Positions 1-9,849 are shown, counted from the stretch's first letter. The stretch is DNA of 35,952 bases from Mariprofundus sp. (GCA_027019785.1 JALUWF010000293.1:1-35952); one strand, 5' to 3'. Translations and numbers: made by a program. Notes: generated by a model not told the origin, from the sequence alone.

Positions 1-978
1 CTTGCTTCGCAGTGCGCGCCACCAGCGATTGCCTTCATAGGTTTGCCACATGATTAATGCAGGCACCGCGCGCAACCATTCTGCAGCGCGTTGCAGCATG
101 GACAGAGCCAGCGCGGTCGCCGCATCCAGACCAAACAGCTGGCCGGCCAGCACGTAGCCGGCCTCCTGCACACCCAGCCCCGCTGGAGATATGAATGCCA
201 CGGAACGCAGCGCCGCAATGATTGCCTCCAGTGCAATCACCTGATGCCATGCAAGTGGATGGCCGATATATCGTAATCCCACCCAGGCGGCCATCGCGCC
301 GATAAACCAGGCCAGCAGATGAATCAAAAAAGCCATCAACACCGCGCCTCTGCGATGATATATGCGCTTTGTAATCGCATGAATGCCTTGCATGGAGATG
401 CGAACCGGCTCCAGCCAGCCGCTGGTCCACTGTGATACCACAGCTTCAATCCGCAACAACAGGCCGGCATTCTGCGCATAGGCGAAACCACCGATGGCGG
501 CGGCGGCAACCAATAATCCGGCAAGCGTGGGCACAATAAATGATGCCCCCGGCAGGGTAAAGCCGACAAGCAACACGCCCGCCAGCGTATAGATAATCTG
601 GCTGGCCAGCGCTTCGGTCAGATCCACCAGCGTGGCGGCGGCGGCCTGCGGTTGATCCATTCCGGCCATGGTCAAGATGCGCATACCCGCCAGTTCACTG
701 CCAAGCGGCGGCGTAATCCACATTTCACCAACCGCATCCCGCACCCAGCGCGCACGTACAAATACGCCAAAGCCGGGCACTGATTCAGGCGGAGAAACCA
801 GTCGCCATGCGACAGCGCACAGGATGACCGGCAGCATGTGAACCATCGCCATCAGCGTGACCCCCATCCAGCCGGCAGCCGCAATTGCCTCGCCGATTTT
901 GCCGATGCCGCTGTAGGCAAACAGGATTATCGCCAGCAACAGGCCCGCCATCAGGCTGATCCATACGCCCTTTTTCAT
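1..978 (-). CDS. hpnL: HpnL-like / lysylphosphatidylglycerol synthase TM-family (flippase-like) membrane protein, truncated by the window edge
   Basis: Minus-strand frame from ATG at 978 (MKKGVWISLMAGLLLAIILFAYSG...) stays open to position 1 (...RWWRALRSK). It is absent from the ORF track because no stop lies in the window. Hydrophobic multi-TM protein with GEMWITPPLGSELAG-type and SPAGLGVQEAG motifs; ATGA overlap with hpnK. Confidence 0.75.
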   Translation of the reverse strand, partial: MKKGVWISLMAGLLLAIILFAYSGIGKIGEAIAAAGWMGVTLMAMVHMLPVILCAVAWRLVSPPESVPGFGVFVRARWVRDAVGEMWITPPLGSELAGMRILTMAGMDQPQAAAATLVDLTEALASQIIYTLAGVLLVGFTLPGASFIVPTLAGLLVAAAAIGGFAYAQNAGLLLRIEAVVSQWTSGWLEPVRISMQGIHAITKRIYHRRGAVLMAFLIHLLAWFIGAMAAWVGLRYIGHPLAWHQVIALEAIIAALRSVAFISPAGLGVQEAGYVLAGQLFGLDAATALALSMLQRAAEWLRAVPALIMWQTYEGNRWWRALRSK

Positions 979-1835
979 CATCTGTGCAAACCGTCAAAAG
1001 AGATCAATTTCATCCCTGCCTGTTCAACCAGTTTACGCATCGCCGGATCGGCCATGGCCTGAAACTCCTCCACGCAGCGATAATGCGACGGCAATGCATC
1101 TTCTCCGCGCCAGTGGCGCGTGGCCGGATGACAATAGATTTCGCTCACCCCGTCCGGCAGTTCGCGTAAAAATCGTTTCACCCGTTCAGGCGTCATATCG
1201 CCGCTATCGTGCAAACCGAACATGTAATCATTGCATCGTATGTCGTTGCTGTGCAGGCGCTGACGCATACGCAGCAGGCGTGCGGCAGAGCATAGCCATG
1301 CAAGCCATCGGGACAGCGGGCGCTGATGTTGGGCGCGCCATGAGGCCAGTGGTGGCTCCACCGGCCAGCGTACGCTTTTGATTCCAAACTCATCCGCCAT
1401 GCGCACCAATAACCCCACAATCGTAGGATGCTGATGAAAATGATGGTGGGCATTGACATGATCCAGTGTAAGTTCGGTGGCAAGAAACAGGGAGAACTGG
1501 GCACGCATTTCCCGCTCTACCTGTTGTTGCAAACGCGGTTGAAAAAAAATGCGCGCGCCAATCATTGCCGGGTTACGATGGAAACGACCATCAGCAGCGA
1601 CCAGATCGGGAATCTCGTCCGGCGGCAGCGCAGGGCGTCCATCCACCAGCACCAGATGCAATCCAACCCCGAGCCTGGGCATAGCGCGGGCTCGCGTGAT
1701 GGCATCTGCCGCCATTTTTCCTGTCACCATCAGACTAGCACAGGTCAAGATGCCGTTTCGGTGCGCATCCTCTACGGCTTCATTGACCGGTAGCGCCAGA
1801 CCAAAATCGTCAGCTGTGCAGATCAGTTGCTTCAA
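978..1835 (-). CDS. hpnK: HpnK, YdjC/ChbG-like carbohydrate deacetylase family (hopanoid-associated)
   Basis: Protein starts (M)KQLICTADDFGLALPVNEAVEDAHRNGILTCASLMV with LTLDHVNAHHHFHQHP metal-site motif, typical of YdjC/HpnK. Start codon is TTG; an in-frame TGA lies just upstream. Confidence 0.82.
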   Translation of the reverse strand: MKQLICTADDFGLALPVNEAVEDAHRNGILTCASLMVTGKMAADAITRARAMPRLGVGLHLVLVDGRPALPPDEIPDLVAADGRFHRNPAMIGARIFFQPRLQQQVEREMRAQFSLFLATELTLDHVNAHHHFHQHPTIVGLLVRMADEFGIKSVRWPVEPPLASWRAQHQRPLSRWLAWLCSAARLLRMRQRLHSNDIRCNDYMFGLHDSGDMTPERVKRFLRELPDGVSEIYCHPATRHWRGEDALPSHYRCVEEFQAMADPAMRKLVEQAGMKLISFDGLHR

Positions 1836-2124
1836 GGTTCCGTATCATTCACAGGTTGCAACACCCGTGCCAATCGAATGCCGACGTGAAACACAAAGCT
1901 GTATTGATCATCTTCCTCGACATCCGTAAACATGCTATTGAATTTTTTAATCCGCGCGCGCAGGCGAGCCATGTTAGCACGCCAGGCAGAAAGTGCAGGG
2001 TAATCTGTTTCGGCAGTTTGCTGACGATAACCTGTTGTGCATCCCTGACCTTTACCGGCAGATAAAGCGCCCCGACATATACATCAAAAAATAACGCTGC
2101 AGTGATCCACCGTTTCATCATCAA
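1832..2124 (-). pseudogene. Decayed chalcone-isomerase-like domain protein (frameshifted)
   Basis: Frame of ORF 1849..2124 gives LFFDVYVGALYLPVKVRDAQQVIVSKLPKQITLHFL (chalcone isomerase-like N half). The continuation lies in a different frame: SAWRANMARLRARIKKFNSMFTDVEEDDQYSFVF. A third frame gives IGTGVATCE, resembling the PGTGTRVTINGE motif. Confidence 0.6.
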
Positions 2125-2230
2125 CTCCTGGCAAGAAATGCTGTGATGTATGAAAGTGGATGTCCACCAGTTATGCCAAATCAGTTACCAAAGCACTCCA
2201 CGCCTTTACCCTCAGCCTGTATGGTTTGTT

Positions 2231-2701
2231 TCAGGAGTCAACCAGGCCCATCTGACGTGCTTCAAAAATCGCTTCTGAACGGGAGTGAACTTTGAGTTTT
2301 TTATAGATGCGCTTGGCATGGGTCTGAATCGTTGCCAGCTTGCAATCCAGCAGGTTCGCTGCTTCGCTGTAGCTGTAGCCCCTAGAAAATATGTTCAAAA
2401 CCTGGTTTTCCTTACTGGATAGCATGTTGCCATGCAGCGCAGCTTTACTTCGACGCTGACCTGTATCAAATGTTTTTTTGGATGACAAGGCCAGCAACAT
2501 TTCAAGTTCAGGCAGGTCTTTCGCCATGGAAGCATGTAATGACTGTAAACATTGATAGGCAGCGAGTAGTGCATCCCGTTCGCTCAGATCGCCCCCTGAT
2601 GGGTTTAACATCAGAGGATGAAGCTCACTGCAATAGTGCAGCATTTGCGCGCGAAGCTTGTCCAGATTAAGCGTTCGATAATAAAGCCGTTCCATCAGCA
2701 C
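2231..2701 (-). CDS. LuxR/GerE-type HTH transcriptional regulator without receiver domain
   Basis: C-terminal SSKENQVLNIFSRGYSYSEAANLLDCKLATIQTHAKRIYKKLKVHSRSEAIFEARQMGLV is a canonical LuxR HTH. The N-terminus is not recognisable as REC. Confidence 0.85.
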   Translation of the reverse strand: MLMERLYYRTLNLDKLRAQMLHYCSELHPLMLNPSGGDLSERDALLAAYQCLQSLHASMAKDLPELEMLLALSSKKTFDTGQRRSKAALHGNMLSSKENQVLNIFSRGYSYSEAANLLDCKLATIQTHAKRIYKKLKVHSRSEAIFEARQMGLVDS

Positions 2702-2779
2702 TACCTCCCCGCAAAGTCAATGTGCTATATATAGACCAAGATCCGGGAGATTGCAAACTTTAACAGGTTAGACAACCTG

Positions 2780-4909
2780 CTATTCGGCCGACTGGTGCAT
2801 CACCTCATAGAGCGTAGCTTTCAGTGCTTTGGCATTGAATGGTTTTTGCAGAAAAGAATCGGGCCTGTCTCCGCGAATCAGAGCGCCGGCCTCGATTTCC
2901 GAATATCCGGATACCAGAATAATAGGCACGCCGGGGTCAACCTGACGCATCCCGGCCATCGCTTCGACGCCGCCCAGCACAGGCATGGTCATATCCAGTA
3001 GAACCGCAACAAGATTATCATGCCGCCTGCCAAACAACTCCAGCCCCTCTTTACCATCTTCAGCAGTAACCACGTCAAAATTCATATTTTCGATCAATAA
3101 CCGAGCCACATTGCGTACCCGCAAATCATCATCGACAACCAGTACCTTGCCATCGCCCTGCCATGCATCGACTTCAACGGTGCTGACAACCTTGGCGCTG
3201 AATGCCTGTGTGGTCAAGGGCAGGTAGACTCGAAATGCACTACCCTTACCGGGCGTACTGAAAACCTGAAGCGCCCCGTGATGCCCCCGCACAATGCCAA
3301 GAACTGCCGACAACCCCAAACCGCTGCCGGTCTCCTTGGTGGTGAAAAAAGGATCAAAGATCTTGTCCTGCATCTCCTGGCTCATGCCGCAACCGGTATC
3401 CCGCACCTCAAGAATCACATACTCTCCTGCCGATAACTCCCTGCCATTATATAGCGTGGACAACTGCTCATGATCCATCTTTCTGACGCCGCTGGATACC
3501 TTGATCTCTCCACTTGCACTACCAATCGCATCAGCGGAATTGACGATGAAATTCAGAATCAGCTGCTGAATCTGGGCTTGGTCTCCTTCTATACCAGGTA
3601 AATGACTGTTCAGTTTTATTTTCAGGGCGATATTGCTGCTAACGGACGCACGGATCAGTTTACCCATCGACTTGACCATGTCATTGAGGTTAATCACGCG
3701 CATTTCATAGCTACCCTTGCCGGCATAGGCCAGCATCTGCTTGCATAACTCTGCGGCGTTATCGCAGGAGTCAACAATATTATCAATATGTCCGATGACG
3801 GCAGGTTTATCCTCCAGCCTGCCTCTGGCCAGTTCGGCATTGCCCAGAATCGCGGTCAGCAGATTATTGAAATCATGCGCAATGCCGCCAGCCAGCACGC
3901 CAAGCGATTCAAGCCGCTGGGCATGCTCCAGTTGCGCTTTTAACTGATGATGCTCGGCATCATGTTCTTTCTGTTTGCTGACATCCTCCGCCGTAACCAG
4001 AAAAGATTGTTTACCTTCATACGTCAGCGGGCATGACTGCAGCTTGGCCACCGTCTGCCCACCGTTTTTATGTAGCACTCGCCGCTCAATGATCGGTGCG
4101 GGCAAACCTGATGCAGCCATGCGTTCAATGCGTTGTTTGACCTGTTCACGATCATCGCGATGCACATAATCAAAGATGGATGTTCCGATTATCTCTTCGG
4201 GGCTATCAGCACCCCACAAACGGGCTGCGGCCATATTGCAATAGAGCCACTTATCATTGCAATGTACGCCAAGCGCATGCGGTAACAGATCCATCAAACG
4301 CCTGTAGCCGGTTTTACTATCCGCCAACAGGTGCTGCTCATGTTTCAGGTTGCTGGTTGTTTCAGATAACCGATTTTGACTACTATCCTGTACTTTTTCA
4401 CGCCACCGAACTGTATAAGTTGCAATCAAACTGAATGCCACGTAGGCCAGACAGATATAGGCCAGTTTTTGCCAGACTATATCGTCAAGCGTTGTACTCA
4501 AGGCTGCAATAACAATGGCGTAAACAATCGTCCACGCCAGACCTGTGCGTGAACCGGAACTCAAACAGGCAATAAACGGAAACCCGAAACTCCAGATAAA
4601 TCCGATCTCACTATACCCCCCCTGCAGGAACAGCAGGGAAAACAGAATGGCAGGGTGCAAAATAAACAGGTTCTGTTGCAGCAGGGGCGCATCCTGTCTG
4701 CTTGTCCACCAGTACAGACCCGCCAGCGTCGCCACCATGCCCAACTCAATCTGGCCGAGGCCATATAAATTCTGCGTAAAATTAATCAGGCTGAAGGCGC
4801 AGACAAAGGGAATCGCCACCAACAGGGATAGCTGCAATGGATTCATCGCCAGCACGGTAGAACGTGCGCCTCCCGATGTCACGCTATTTGCCATGACTGC
4901 CACATCCAT
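2780..4909 (-). CDS. Membrane PAS-domain hybrid histidine kinase with C-terminal receiver
   Basis: N-terminal TM segments; PAS region; H-box QRLESLGVLAGGIAHDFNNLLTAILGNAELA; G-boxes DTGCGMSQEMQDKIFDPFFTTKETGSGLGLSAVLGIVRGHHGALQV; receiver VLVVDDDLRVRN...LLDMTMPVLGG...PIILVSGYSE. Confidence 0.92.
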   Translation of the reverse strand: MDVAVMANSVTSGGARSTVLAMNPLQLSLLVAIPFVCAFSLINFTQNLYGLGQIELGMVATLAGLYWWTSRQDAPLLQQNLFILHPAILFSLLFLQGGYSEIGFIWSFGFPFIACLSSGSRTGLAWTIVYAIVIAALSTTLDDIVWQKLAYICLAYVAFSLIATYTVRWREKVQDSSQNRLSETTSNLKHEQHLLADSKTGYRRLMDLLPHALGVHCNDKWLYCNMAAARLWGADSPEEIIGTSIFDYVHRDDREQVKQRIERMAASGLPAPIIERRVLHKNGGQTVAKLQSCPLTYEGKQSFLVTAEDVSKQKEHDAEHHQLKAQLEHAQRLESLGVLAGGIAHDFNNLLTAILGNAELARGRLEDKPAVIGHIDNIVDSCDNAAELCKQMLAYAGKGSYEMRVINLNDMVKSMGKLIRASVSSNIALKIKLNSHLPGIEGDQAQIQQLILNFIVNSADAIGSASGEIKVSSGVRKMDHEQLSTLYNGRELSAGEYVILEVRDTGCGMSQEMQDKIFDPFFTTKETGSGLGLSAVLGIVRGHHGALQVFSTPGKGSAFRVYLPLTTQAFSAKVVSTVEVDAWQGDGKVLVVDDDLRVRNVARLLIENMNFDVVTAEDGKEGLELFGRRHDNLVAVLLDMTMPVLGGVEAMAGMRQVDPGVPIILVSGYSEIEAGALIRGDRPDSFLQKPFNAKALKATLYEVMHQSAE

Positions 4910-4987
4910 ATCTCAACATACACAGTTCATAGCAAATCAGAAGCATTTTGCGCATGTTTCGATCAATTACTGACATGCTTTTCTCCA

Positions 4988-7624
4988 TTATATCGTCTGC
5001 ATGATAGCGCGTAACGCCTCCGGTGAATACGGTTTCTGGATAAATCCCGCCAGTCCCTGTCCAACAAAACGACTCGTTGCATCCTGTTCGTTGTAACCAC
5101 TGGTAAGGATTACTTTCACATCGGCATTGGTCCTGCGCAGTTCCCTGAAACATGCCTTGCCATCCATCTTCGGCATGGTCATATCCATTAGCACCCCGAC
5201 AATCTCATCCTGGTGCTGACGATACACGTCCAGTCCTTGCAGCCCATTTTCCGCCGTAAAGATTGAAAAGCCCATATCTTCCAGCATCATTGCTGCAACT
5301 TCTCTGATAGTCTCCTCGTCATCAACGACCAGAATTGCGCCCCTGCCCTGCCATCGCGTGACTTGCTGCGTTGGCAAGCGTTGATCCACCGGTTGTTCGG
5401 AGGCCGGCAGCAATATTTTAAAGGTCGTGCCTTTGCCTGGTTCGCTGTACACCCGCAGCGCGCCATGGTGGCCGCGTATGATGCCGAGCACGGCGCTCAT
5501 ACCCAGCCCGCGACCCGTGAATTTGGTGGTGAAAAACGGATCAAATATTTTCTTCATGGTGTCAGCATCCATGCCGCAACCGGTATCGGACACTTCGATA
5601 TAGACATAGCGCCCTTGCGGCAGTGTTTCGCCGGAAATGGCAGCCTGCAAATAACTGCCATCGGCATGCATGACACCGGTAGAAAAGGAGATCACGCCGC
5701 TTTTATCACCAATGGCTTCGTTGGCATTGGTGATCAGATTCAGAATGACCTGTTGAAGTTGGGCCATATCCGCTTCAACGGCCGGCAGATGTTCAGCCAG
5801 GTGATATTTGATGACCACATTCTTCCTGATCGATACTTCCATCAATCGCGTCATCTCCTCCACCATGTCCGACAGATTGATCGCCTTGACCACAAATTTC
5901 CCCTTACCCGAATAGGCCAGCATCTGCCTGCACAAGTCCGAGGCCCGCTGCGTCGATGCCTCAATACGGGCCAGTTTCTCCTTGGCAGGAGACGCATCAT
6001 CGAGGCTGCGCTCAGCCATGGCGGCATTACCCATGATGGCGGTCAGAATATTGTTGAAATCGTGCGCAATACCGCCTGCCAGAATGCCAAGGCTCTCCAG
6101 CCTCTGGGTATGCTCCAGTTGCTGATTACGTTTGCGCTCCTCGGTCAGATCCCGCGCGATAACAGAGTAGTGAGTGACATGGCCATTGGCGTCTTTATGG
6201 GCAGTAAATACCGCTGATGCAGGCACCTCATGTCCATCCTGATGCAAAAACGTACACTCCACCTGACAACTGCCCTGCTGCTCGGCAATCGGAAAAATCC
6301 GCTCTTTCAGCCGTTTACTCTCTTCTACAGGATGAAAATCGCTGATCATCTTGTCATGAATCTGCGTATCAGGCGCCAGCCCAACCATCTTCAGACCCGC
6401 CGTATTCACATACAACACATGGCCATCAACATCAGCGGTGCCGACAAAATCGGATGTCAGCTCGAGAATGGCGGCCAGACGGGAAATCTCTTCCTCGCGT
6501 TGCCGACGTTCACTAATGTCATGAATAACCACCTGAATCACAGAATGATTGTTCCAAAAGACCGGCATCGCCTCTACTTCGGCGATGAAACTACGACCGT
6601 CAGAACGTAGCAGTTGCTCCTCAGCCAAGGTGGCCGGTTCCCGCCTCTGCATCACCTGTTGCATCCGTTCCACAATCATTTGTCGCGAATCTGCATGCAC
6701 AAAATCCATCATATTCCTGCCTGTCAAAACATCCGTCGGCAAGCCGGCCATACGACAGGCCGCAGGATTGGCATAGACAATCACGCCCTGTTCATGCACC
6801 AGCACGCCATCAGGCAGCATATCCAGCAGATGACGTTGATTCTCTTCGTTGCGGGCCAGGCGTCGATCAGCCATAGCAGACTGATCAAGCGCAGCCATCA
6901 CCAGTACGCCGCCCTGAATCAGGCCGGTAATGATCGTCAGTATCATCGCCATCAACTGTGTATCCAGTCCATTTAGCGGCCCATTCTGGAGCGGCAGCGC
7001 AAAGAAGTGCACGGCCGCCATGCCGCTGTAGTGCATGGAAGATACAGCCAAGCCCATGACCACGGCGGCCGACAGCTTAAGGCGCATCTCTCCAAACACC
7101 TGGCTTTGGCGCAGGTGATTGGAAATCCATAGTGCAGCTGAAGAGGCTGCTATAGCAATGATGACAGAGGCGGCAACCCATAGGTAATTATAGGACATCG
7201 ATGCCGCCATCTGCATCGCGGCCATGCCCGTATAGTGCATGCCGGCAATGCCGCTACCCATCAGCGTCCCCACCCCCAGCAGGCGTTTGCCGCTCAGCCT
7301 GCCGCCCCGGCGCAACGGCAGAATGCCGAGGGTCGAAAAACCAATGCCGACCAGCAGTGACAGCAGTGTCAACCCGCCATCATAACGCACAGGCACGGAG
7401 ATATTCAATGCCAGCATAGCGATAAAGTGCATGGTCCAGATTCCGGCCCCGAGGCTCACGCCAAACACCAGCGCCCACAGCGTCGTACGACCCGGGCCAG
7501 CGTCATGATCATGGATACGCGGCACTGCTGCCAGCGCCACAAAAGCGGATACGGTGGCAATCGCCACCGACAACACTACCAAAGCGTAGTTATAGCTAAC
7601 GGGCAGTTCGTGAAGCACAGCCAA
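4988..7624 (-). CDS. MHYT-domain, dual-PAS hybrid histidine kinase with C-terminal receiver
   Basis: Repeated MHY/MHF motifs in TM region (WTMHFIAMLA, GMHYTGMAAMQM, SMHYSGMAAVHF); two PAS regions; HK H-box GILAGGIAHDFNNILTAIMGNAAMAERS; REC with ILVVDDEETIREVA. Track start is TTG at 7624; an in-frame GTG lies two codons later. Confidence 0.92.
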   Translation of the reverse strand: MAVLHELPVSYNYALVVLSVAIATVSAFVALAAVPRIHDHDAGPGRTTLWALVFGVSLGAGIWTMHFIAMLALNISVPVRYDGGLTLLSLLVGIGFSTLGILPLRRGGRLSGKRLLGVGTLMGSGIAGMHYTGMAAMQMAASMSYNYLWVAASVIIAIAASSAALWISNHLRQSQVFGEMRLKLSAAVVMGLAVSSMHYSGMAAVHFFALPLQNGPLNGLDTQLMAMILTIITGLIQGGVLVMAALDQSAMADRRLARNEENQRHLLDMLPDGVLVHEQGVIVYANPAACRMAGLPTDVLTGRNMMDFVHADSRQMIVERMQQVMQRREPATLAEEQLLRSDGRSFIAEVEAMPVFWNNHSVIQVVIHDISERRQREEEISRLAAILELTSDFVGTADVDGHVLYVNTAGLKMVGLAPDTQIHDKMISDFHPVEESKRLKERIFPIAEQQGSCQVECTFLHQDGHEVPASAVFTAHKDANGHVTHYSVIARDLTEERKRNQQLEHTQRLESLGILAGGIAHDFNNILTAIMGNAAMAERSLDDASPAKEKLARIEASTQRASDLCRQMLAYSGKGKFVVKAINLSDMVEEMTRLMEVSIRKNVVIKYHLAEHLPAVEADMAQLQQVILNLITNANEAIGDKSGVISFSTGVMHADGSYLQAAISGETLPQGRYVYIEVSDTGCGMDADTMKKIFDPFFTTKFTGRGLGMSAVLGIIRGHHGALRVYSEPGKGTTFKILLPASEQPVDQRLPTQQVTRWQGRGAILVVDDEETIREVAAMMLEDMGFSIFTAENGLQGLDVYRQHQDEIVGVLMDMTMPKMDGKACFRELRRTNADVKVILTSGYNEQDATSRFVGQGLAGFIQKPYSPEALRAIMQTI

Positions 7625-8308
7625 TCAGTCGATCACTTTCACGCCCTTCGGCGTGCCCATCAGCACCACATCGGCCCCCTGATGCGAGAAAATGCCATTG
7701 GTCACCACACCGGGGATGCTGTTCAGGTGATCTTCCAGGCCGCGTGCATCGGTAATTTTCAGGCCATGCACGTCAATAATAATATTACCATTATCGGTCA
7801 CGAAATCTTCACGCAGCACAGGCTCTCCGCCCAGTTCTCTGGCCGCATTGGCCACCAGCGCACCAGCCATGGGAATCACCTCGATTGGCAAAGGAAATGT
7901 GCCAAGATGCTCCACCTGCTTGCTCTCATCAACAATGCAGACGAAAGCATCGGATGCCGCCGCCACAATTTTTTCGCGTGTCAGTGCGCCGCCGCCTCCC
8001 TTGGTGAGATTCTTGCCGGCATCAAATTCATCGGCCCCGTCGATATAGACCGACAGCGCATCCACCTGCGTTAATGCTTCATTTAAATCCATGACGTCTA
8101 TACCATGGCCGCTCAATCGGGCAGCAGTGGCCTCTGAGCTGGCCACGGCACCGAGAATCTCATCCTTCATGGCGGCCAGCGCATCGATGAACATATTGGC
8201 CGTAGAGCCGGTGCCAACACCGATAATGGTATCCGCTTTCACATATTCAAGCGCCGCCTCGGCCACCTGTTGTTTCATTTCATTCTGTTTAGTTTCGTTC
8301 CGGATCAT
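7625..8308 (-). CDS. rpiA: Ribose-5-phosphate isomerase A
   Basis: [54 protein letters not shown] at 8308 (MIRNETK) preceded by a purine-rich SD (ggagggaggggta). Confidence 0.96.
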   Translation of the reverse strand: MIRNETKQNEMKQQVAEAALEYVKADTIIGVGTGSTANMFIDALAAMKDEILGAVASSEATAARLSGHGIDVMDLNEALTQVDALSVYIDGADEFDAGKNLTKGGGGALTREKIVAAASDAFVCIVDESKQVEHLGTFPLPIEVIPMAGALVANAARELGGEPVLREDFVTDNGNIIIDVHGLKITDARGLEDHLNSIPGVVTNGIFSHQGADVVLMGTPKGVKVID

Positions 8309-8400
8309 TACCCCTCCCTCCTTATGGATCATCAATGGATCAGATGAATGGGCAGACTAACCCATAGTCCGACTTTCAGCAAAGCAGATGAATAGCTAGT

Positions 8401-9150
8401 GTGACGCACATGAGTGGATTCCCTGTATTTGAACATATTGCCAGTAGTGATTTAATGCTTAGCGGGCTGGTGGCGCTGGGAGTACTGCAACTGACATGGT
8501 TCTCTGTGATGATTCTGCGTCGTGGCGCGCCACCGCTCACCATTCAACACGCGATTGCGCCGCTATTGACGATCTGGGTGCTGATGTGGCCGGTTTATGT
8601 CGATAGCAACTGGTTATGGAGTGGCCTTGCAGCGCTCATATTGCCGGCCATTCTAGCCAATATTCTGCCCTCGCCGTTCTGGCATCATCTGCGCGTCGCA
8701 TGGACAGGTCAAACAAAAAATTCAGCGCTTAATATATACCCGATCCTGCCACTGTTGCCGCTTACCCACTTTATCGCCGCTCTGATCATTGCCGGGTTGT
8801 GGTTCACACATATTCCCGAATTTGGTTTCGGACTGGCGCTGTGCCTCTGCCTGGCCTTCCCTGCGGCATTCTGGGCGGATCATCTGGGAACAGGCCATAC
8901 CGCCTTGCTCAAGCTCGGGTTTCCGGCCCATCCGGAACAGACGCTAGCCGGCCACCTGCTGCTGATGGTCGCCTGCACCGCTCTGCTGTGCTGGAGTCTG
9001 CATGTATACCACGGCACCGCCTGGACATCACTGCTGATTGCCACCCTGATCCCGGCCATCGCTGCCTCGGTTACCCGTGCGCTGATACCGAGCCAGTGGA
9101 ATGCGCCCGCCGCCATGCTGGCCATGGGCTTTGTCATGTGGCTTCTCTAG
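8401..9150 (+). CDS. Multi-spanning membrane protein of unknown function
   Basis: 249-aa ORF, hydrophobic throughout, only convincing plus-strand gene in this part of the window. Starts GTG at 8401 or ATG at 8410; followed by a terminator at 9241..9281. Confidence 0.72.
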   Translation: MTHMSGFPVFEHIASSDLMLSGLVALGVLQLTWFSVMILRRGAPPLTIQHAIAPLLTIWVLMWPVYVDSNWLWSGLAALILPAILANILPSPFWHHLRVAWTGQTKNSALNIYPILPLLPLTHFIAALIIAGLWFTHIPEFGFGLALCLCLAFPAAFWADHLGTGHTALLKLGFPAHPEQTLAGHLLLMVACTALLCWSLHVYHGTAWTSLLIATLIPAIAASVTRALIPSQWNAPAAMLAMGFVMWLL

Positions 9151-9158
9151 CCCCGCCG

Positions 9159-9200
9159 CGCATGGACTTTTTCCATCCCGTGAGATGAAACCCTGATGAC
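9159..9200. repeat. GACTTYTTCCAYYCCGTG element, copy 1
   Basis: gcgcatggactttttccatcccgtgagatgaaaccctgatgac, immediately after the stop of the 8401..9150 CDS. Confidence 0.7.
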
Positions 9201-9240
9201 TTCATCAAATTTTATCACACACCAAAAGATCAATTCCAAT

Positions 9241-9281
9241 CATGAAAAAAGGGCGGCCTCTCGGGCCGCCCTTTTTTCATG
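9241..9281. terminator. Bidirectional rho-independent terminator
   Basis: catgaaaaaagggcggcc-tctcg-ggccgcccttttttcatg: perfect 18-bp stem with flanking A/T tracts, between convergent genes. Confidence 0.93.
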
Positions 9282-9330
9282 ACATGTCACGAATCGTTGA
9301 TTCCTGACAAATCAGACTGATTTCACAAGA

Positions 9331-9693
9331 TCAGATCTTGCCTGCCGCCACTGCAGCAAACAGCGCTTTGGCCGCTTCATCCTCGTGACCCTTGATCAGC
9401 CGCTTGTACTGCGCGGTCATCAAACCTGCCTTATGCTTCCACTTGCTGTTGGAACTGGCAATCTTGCGATCACTTACCTTGAAACCGCTCTTGAACACCG
9501 CTGCCAGCGTCTCCGCATTACCATAAGCTGCCGCCACATCTTTCCAGGCAGGGCCAACCTTCTTCTTGCCTACCTTGTGACAAGCCTTGCACGACTTGAC
9601 GTTGAACGATTTTGCACTGGCATCAGCCGGAGCCATAACACCTGCACCCAGCACGAATGCGGCCGTGGCCGCCATCAACATTATTTTCTTCAT
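9331..9693 (-). CDS. Small secreted monohaem c-type cytochrome
   Basis: Signal peptide MKKIMLMAATAAFVLGAGVMAPADASA; CxxCH haem site (SCKACHKVG); candidate Met ligand in KAGLMTAQ. Confidence 0.87.
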   Translation of the reverse strand: MKKIMLMAATAAFVLGAGVMAPADASAKSFNVKSCKACHKVGKKKVGPAWKDVAAAYGNAETLAAVFKSGFKVSDRKIASSNSKWKHKAGLMTAQYKRLIKGHEDEAAKALFAAVAAGKI

Positions 9694-9849
9694 TCGGATA
9701 ATCCTCCTCTTGAGTTTTGGGGTCGTCGCACTAAACGAAATCGACGATGGTGAAACATTAGCATGAAGTCGTCACCACTCCATAGGCAATAAATACGCCT
9801 ATTAGCGGAAAAAAGACCCCATCTGCCTGGCCCGCATAATCACATCACC

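Noticed and set aside
5363-6217. 284-aa plus-strand ORF
   Set aside because: Antisense to the MHYT hybrid kinase HK/REC region; His/Gln/Arg-rich shadow translation with no family pattern.
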